Positions 60,076-64,000 of a DNA stretch of 64,000 nucleotides are shown one piece after another. The translations under genes and the position numbers were made by a program. This DNA is from Phoronis australis (taxonomy: Eukaryota > Phoronida > Phoronidae). Location: assembly GCA_002633005.1 (NCBI GenBank), contig NMRA01000622.1:34952-98951 (forward strand). The letters are read 5' to 3'. Each line of letters begins with the position of its first letter. The stretch's first letter is position 1. The notes under the pieces are model-generated. The model worked only from the letters and a program-made list of their open reading frames with translations. It searched no databases and had not been told where the DNA came from.

Positions 60076-62745
60076 AATACTTTTGTGACTCTCACAAGTT
60101 ATAAAAAAGTTTTCTTGCACATTTCAGTTGAAATATAATCTATTCTCAATAGCATATGGAAATATCAATGTATCAATATGAACAATGATTGATCAGTGGG
60201 GAACTTGCTGAATGGTTTGTGATGAAGAAGCCTACCTCAAGCAGACTCGGGGGAAAATTGACATCTTGTTTATGCCATTTTACCGCTTTTGGTAGAACAA
60301 TAACACAAGCCATTAAATATTCGAATCTTAACGTACAAAAAGCATTAAACATAAAAGTATCAGAATTTCTACCATAACAATAATTAATTATTAAAAGTGA
60401 CAGTTGCAGAACCGTTCCGCATGCGCAACCGTTCCGCAAACAATACTTTTGTGATCCTCACAAGTTTAAAAAAGTTTTCTTGCACATTTCAGTTGAAATA
60501 TAATCTATTCTCAATAGCATATGGAAATATCAATGTGTCAACATGAGCAATGATTAATTAGTGGGGAACATGCTGAATGGTTTGTGATGCAGAAACCTAC
60601 CTCAAGCAGACTCGGGGAAAAATCAACATATTGTCTATGACATTTTACCACTTTTGGTAGAACCTTAACACAAGCCAAGAAATGTTCGAATCTTAATGCG
60701 GAACAAACATTAAACATAAAAGTATCAGAATGTTTACCCCAACAATAGTTAATTAATAAAAGTGACAGTTGTGGAACCGTTCCGCATGCGGAACCATTCT
60801 GCATAGGGAGCGATTTCCCAAACAAAATGGTTTGATGGGGTATTCGTTTCACCAATCATCTTAAAATGCATTCCATTATCAATGCCACTTGAAAGTATCG
60901 ATGTGACAATCCTAACAGTAATTAGTTGATCAATGTGACAGTTGTGGAACCGTTCTGCATGCGGAACCGTTCCGCAAACAATACTTTTGTGATCCTCACG
61001 TTTTAAAAATTTTTCTTCCACATTTCAGTTGAAATATATTCTATTCTCATTAGCATGTGGAAATATCAACGTGTCAACTTGAACAATGATTAATCAGTGG
61101 GGAACCTTCTGAATGGTTTGTGATGCAGAAATCTACCTCAAGCAGAGTCTGGGAAAAATTGACATATTGTCTATGCCATTTTACCGCTTTTGGTAGAACC
61201 TTAACACAAGCCATGAAATATTCGAATCTTAACGTACAAAAAGCATTAAACATCAAAGTATCAGAATTTCTACCCTAACAATAATTAAGTATTAAAAGTG
61301 ACAGTTGCAGAACCGTTCCGCATGCAAACCATTCCGCATGGGTAGTGATTTCCAGAACAGAATGGTTTTGCAGGGTAGTTTTTGTCCAAGCAACTTTAAA
61401 TGTATTCCATTATCAATGCCACTTGAAAGTATCATTTAGACAATCCTAACAATATTTAGTTTGCGGAACCGTTCCGCATGCGGAACGGTTCCGCAAACAA
61501 TAGTTTTGAGGAGCTCACAATTGTTTAAATTTTTTCGTGCACATTTAAGTTGAAATACATTCTATCCTCAATAACACATGAAAATATCAATGTGTCTGTA
61601 AGAACAATGATTAATCAGTGGGGAACTTGCTGAATGGTTTGTGATGAAGAAACCTACCTCAAGCAGACTCGGGGAAAAATTGACATCTTGTCTATGCCAT
61701 TTTACCACTTTTGGTAGAACCTTAACACAAGCCATGAAATGTTCGAATCTTAACGTGCAACAAGCATTAAACATAAAAGTATGAGAACTTCTACCCTAAC
61801 AATAATTAACAAAAGTGACAGTTGCGGAACCGTTTCGCATGCAGAAAAATTCTGCTTGTGGAGCGATTTCCGAAACAGAATGGTTTTGCGGGGTTTTGAT
61901 TTCACCAATCAACTGAAAATGCATTCCATTATCAACGCCACCTGAAAGTATCGATGTGACCATCTTAACAGTAATTAGTTGATCAATGTGACTGTTGCGG
62001 AACCGTTCCGCAAGCGGAATCATTCTGCATGGGGAGCGTTTTCCCAAACAGAATGATTTTACGGGGTATTTGTTTTGCCCAATGAAGTTAAAATGTATTC
62101 TATTATCAATGCCACTTGAAAGCATCAATCTGACAATCCTGACAATAATTAGGTGGTCAATATGACAGTTACGGAACCGTTCCGCAAATAATGGTTTTGT
62201 GGAGCTCACATTTTTTTAAATTGATGCTTGCGAATTAAAGTTGAGATACATTCTATTGTCAATAACAGATGAACATATCAATGTGTCAACATGAACCATA
62301 ATTTATCAGTGATGAACTTGCTGAATGGTTTGTGTTGTAGAAACCTACCTCAAGCTGACTCGGGAAAATTTGACATTCGGATATGCCATTTAACCGCTCA
62401 TGGTAGAGTTTAACACAAGCCAGGAAATATTCAAATCTTAAAATGCAAAAAGCATAAACATGAATGTATCGGAATTTCTACCCTAACAATAATAATTTCA
62501 TCAATGTGAGTTGCCGAACCGTTTCGCATGCGGAACGATTTTCCACACAGAATGGTTTTGCGGGGTTTTTGTTTTGCCCAATGAAGTTAAAATGCATCCC
62601 ATTCTCAATACGACTTGAAAGTATCAATGTGACAATCCTAACAATAATTAGTTGATCAATGTGACTGTTTCGGATTTGTTCCGCAAGCAGAATGGTTTCA
62701 GAAACAATGGCTTTGTGGAGCTCATCCTCATTATTATGTTCACAT
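60050..62745 (+). repeat. satellite-like array with palindromic GCGGAACCGTTCCGC boxes
   Basis: Paired boxes (GCGGAACCGTTCCGC, AT, GCGGAAC-(G/A)TTC(C/T)GC) are centred near 60055, 60421, 60786, 60959, 61322, 61478, 61839, 62012, 62186, 62528 and 62685. Spacings are 366, 365, 173, 363, 156, 361, 173, 174, 342 and 157 bp. Short spacers share ATTCCATTATCAATGCCA(C)TTGAAAG. Long spacers share CTCAAGCAGACTCGGG and CTTTTGGTAGAACCTTAACA. Both types end near AAGTGACAGTTGC or AATGTGACAGTTG before a box. No coding capacity. Confidence 0.9.
61459..61498. repeat. perfect 40-bp palindrome
   Basis: Left half GTTTGCGGAACCGTTCCGCA and right half TGCGGAACGGTTCCGCAAAC are exact reverse complements with no spacer. 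It is the best-preserved double box of the satellite. Confidence 0.97.
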
Positions 62746-62889
62746 TCGATCATCGTTTAGTACAGACAATTTACACTTATTAGCAAAAACATGAACTTCA
62801 CATTTCTTTTCACTTCATTTGCTTGCATAACTTGAAAAATATATGGACAGTTCTCAAGAGACAACTGGAATCTTAAAACTAATTCTAAG

Positions 62890-63262
62890 GCCTGGGGACA
62901 CAATTAAAAAGTCAGGTACTTGTTTTCAATTTTTCGAATGTCACAACTTGAACAAAGTTTAACTTTATGTCAGCATTCAAAATGTTGTCCCAGCTCTATC
63001 ATTCTATCATCAGTGAATGATTTGTGCATCAAATATGCACCAGTGGAAACCTCATACATGGTTTCTCTATGTCTAATATTTTCCTTTCTAAGATGTAATT
63101 TGAAAAATTGCTATGTATCTAATTTACAGCTTCTTGCCACAGTTTGATTTTCTATATCTATACAACGCTGTTGAAATTCTTTTAAAAATCGAAGCTCATT
63201 ACCCACGCCTTTTGAATACCACACAATTCCATATCCATAGGGGTATAATATTTTTTCATTAC
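62890..63262 (-). pseudogene. decayed LINE fragment (C-terminal region)
   Basis: Read on the minus strand, one frame gives LYPYGYGIVWYSKGVGNEL, RFLKEFQQRCIDIENQ, two stops, IELGQHFEC, LCSSC and IENKYLTF-stop-LCP. This resembles the tail common to many invertebrate non-LTR elements: GFGYVW..GVGNE..FL..F.QR, then IE-G-(H/R)..., LC..C and (V/I)EDE-H-L..CP. At least three in-frame stops break it. It abuts the end of the palindrome array. Confidence 0.5.
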
Positions 63263-63354
63263 CAGAGCCCAACAGTCTCCGTTTTCTCTGCCATTTAAAT
63301 AGTAATAATAGCAGTAGTTACTACATGTTTTTATTGTTCTAATTACTATTAGCA

Positions 63355-63425
63355 ATATCAGAATTACCAGGTGTTATTATTATTGGTGTTATTATTATTG
63401 GTATTTTTATTATCTTTGTTATCAC
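63355..63425 (+). repeat. (TTA)n-type microsatellite
   Basis: Interrupted units such as GTTATTATTATTGGTGTTAT and repeats of TTATTATTGG. Confidence 0.85.
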
Positions 63426-64000
63426 CATTTTCAAATTATGTGTGTGAATGTCTGTAAGAGTGAGTGAGTGAAATTTCTCAAATTTTGTTTATTTAAGACA
63501 GACTACAAGAACTGGCAAGGGCACCCCACACCACCTTCACTAATTCTGGTGATAACATCATGCTATGAACATTCCCACTAAATAAAATTGGTTCTAACCC
63601 CAGTGGTTAAGGTAAACGGCGGGGTATGGAAAATTGAACTAGACCGTATTTATCCACCTTGGCTGAGTCGCGCTCGGCTCACGATCAAAGGGATGCCACC
63701 AAGCTGCTCTAGTCATCGAGTCACGAGCAAGGATAATTGGCTTCGCTCATGCGGATATGATCAGCTGATTACAATCTAGCTAGCAGACTGTACTTTTTAT
63801 GGAGAGTTTTACGTAGTTTTTACTGTAATATTTGAAAAGAGGAGCGAAAACAAATATGAGTACAGCTTTGAATTTTTCAAATCGGCCCAGGATAAGAGAT
63901 TTTGCAACACAGCAACACTCACGATTACTTTCATTCGGCGCGCAATAATACAAAAATATAGGACCCAAGTTATTTAAATTTTGGAACACATGCATTGCAA

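Larger units (their letters stand above)
56731..64000 (-). other. upstream intron of the transporter gene (extends past the window)
   Basis: No exon with the conserved GSGHFVGLAG-type sequence was found on either strand. It holds a 36-bp minisatellite (57225-57975), the palindrome array (59774-62745), a LINE fragment (62890-63262) and a TTA-type microsatellite (63355-63425). 57976-59773 and 63426-64000 hold nothing I can name, apart from a CCGCCATCTTG motif at about 58936-58946. Confidence 0.6.

Noticed and set aside
59823-60138. Three overlapping open frames with heptad-like repeats (CGIFR/EYSADF) on both strands
   Set aside because: They are the translation of a 21-bp palindromic repeat, whose period is divisible by three and whose strands are alike. 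No start context or independent coding signal.
61796-62209. 137-codon open frame on the minus strand
   Set aside because: Lies wholly inside the satellite and differs between repeat copies; no similarity to any known protein.

Overview
The window is eukaryotic (metazoan) genomic DNA. It is AT-rich and gene-poor: short exons are separated by very long introns full of degenerate repeats. Two single-base N calls (12532, 41527) suggest a draft assembly. The repeats (tRNA-like SINEs, short hAT-like elements, a pearl/Helentron-like modular repeat, LINE tails) point to a marine invertebrate such as a mollusc or non-vertebrate deuterostome. I cannot place the species.

One protein-coding gene can be supported. 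It lies on the minus strand and occupies about 52 kb (56730 down to 4842). It encodes the last ~570 residues of a sodium/solute cotransporter of the SLC5 family, and its motifs fit the sodium/myo-inositol (SMIT; SLC5A3/SLC5A11) branch best. Eleven exons were placed by homology and splice sites. A twelfth (7221-7308) is proposed from splice phase alone. The first ~100 residues (TM1 to TM2 region) lie beyond 64000. All exon junctions agree in phase. One exon (52690-52796) is 107 nt where 106 nt would keep the frame: a one-base insertion that is either an assembly error or a real frameshift.

Layout: 1-4841 is downstream of the gene and holds a decayed retroelement tail (about 790-1995), a repeat end and a minisatellite. 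4842-56730 is the gene with its introns. The introns hold minisatellites, hAT-like insertions, long inverted repeats (28.2-29.2, 40.9-42.3 and 44.85-48.83 kb), tRNA-like SINE copies (29.9-30.4 kb and 47.5 kb) and a modular ~150-bp repeat family at 12.5, 20.5-22.0, 23.2-24.1 and 54.2-56.6 kb. 56731-64000 is the upstream intron and contains a 36-bp minisatellite (57.2-58.0 kb), a ~3-kb array built around a GCGGAACCGTTCCGC palindrome (59.77-62.74 kb) and a decayed LINE fragment.

The most unusual structure is the palindrome array. It starts with a block of 16-bp palindromes at an exact 21-bp period. It continues as a satellite whose palindrome boxes recur at two preferred spacings (about 156-174 and 342-366 bp), one of them a perfect 40-bp palindrome. 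Second is a minisatellite that carries the intron/exon junction of one transporter exon in about five tandem copies. No RNA gene, CRISPR array or second protein-coding gene could be supported.
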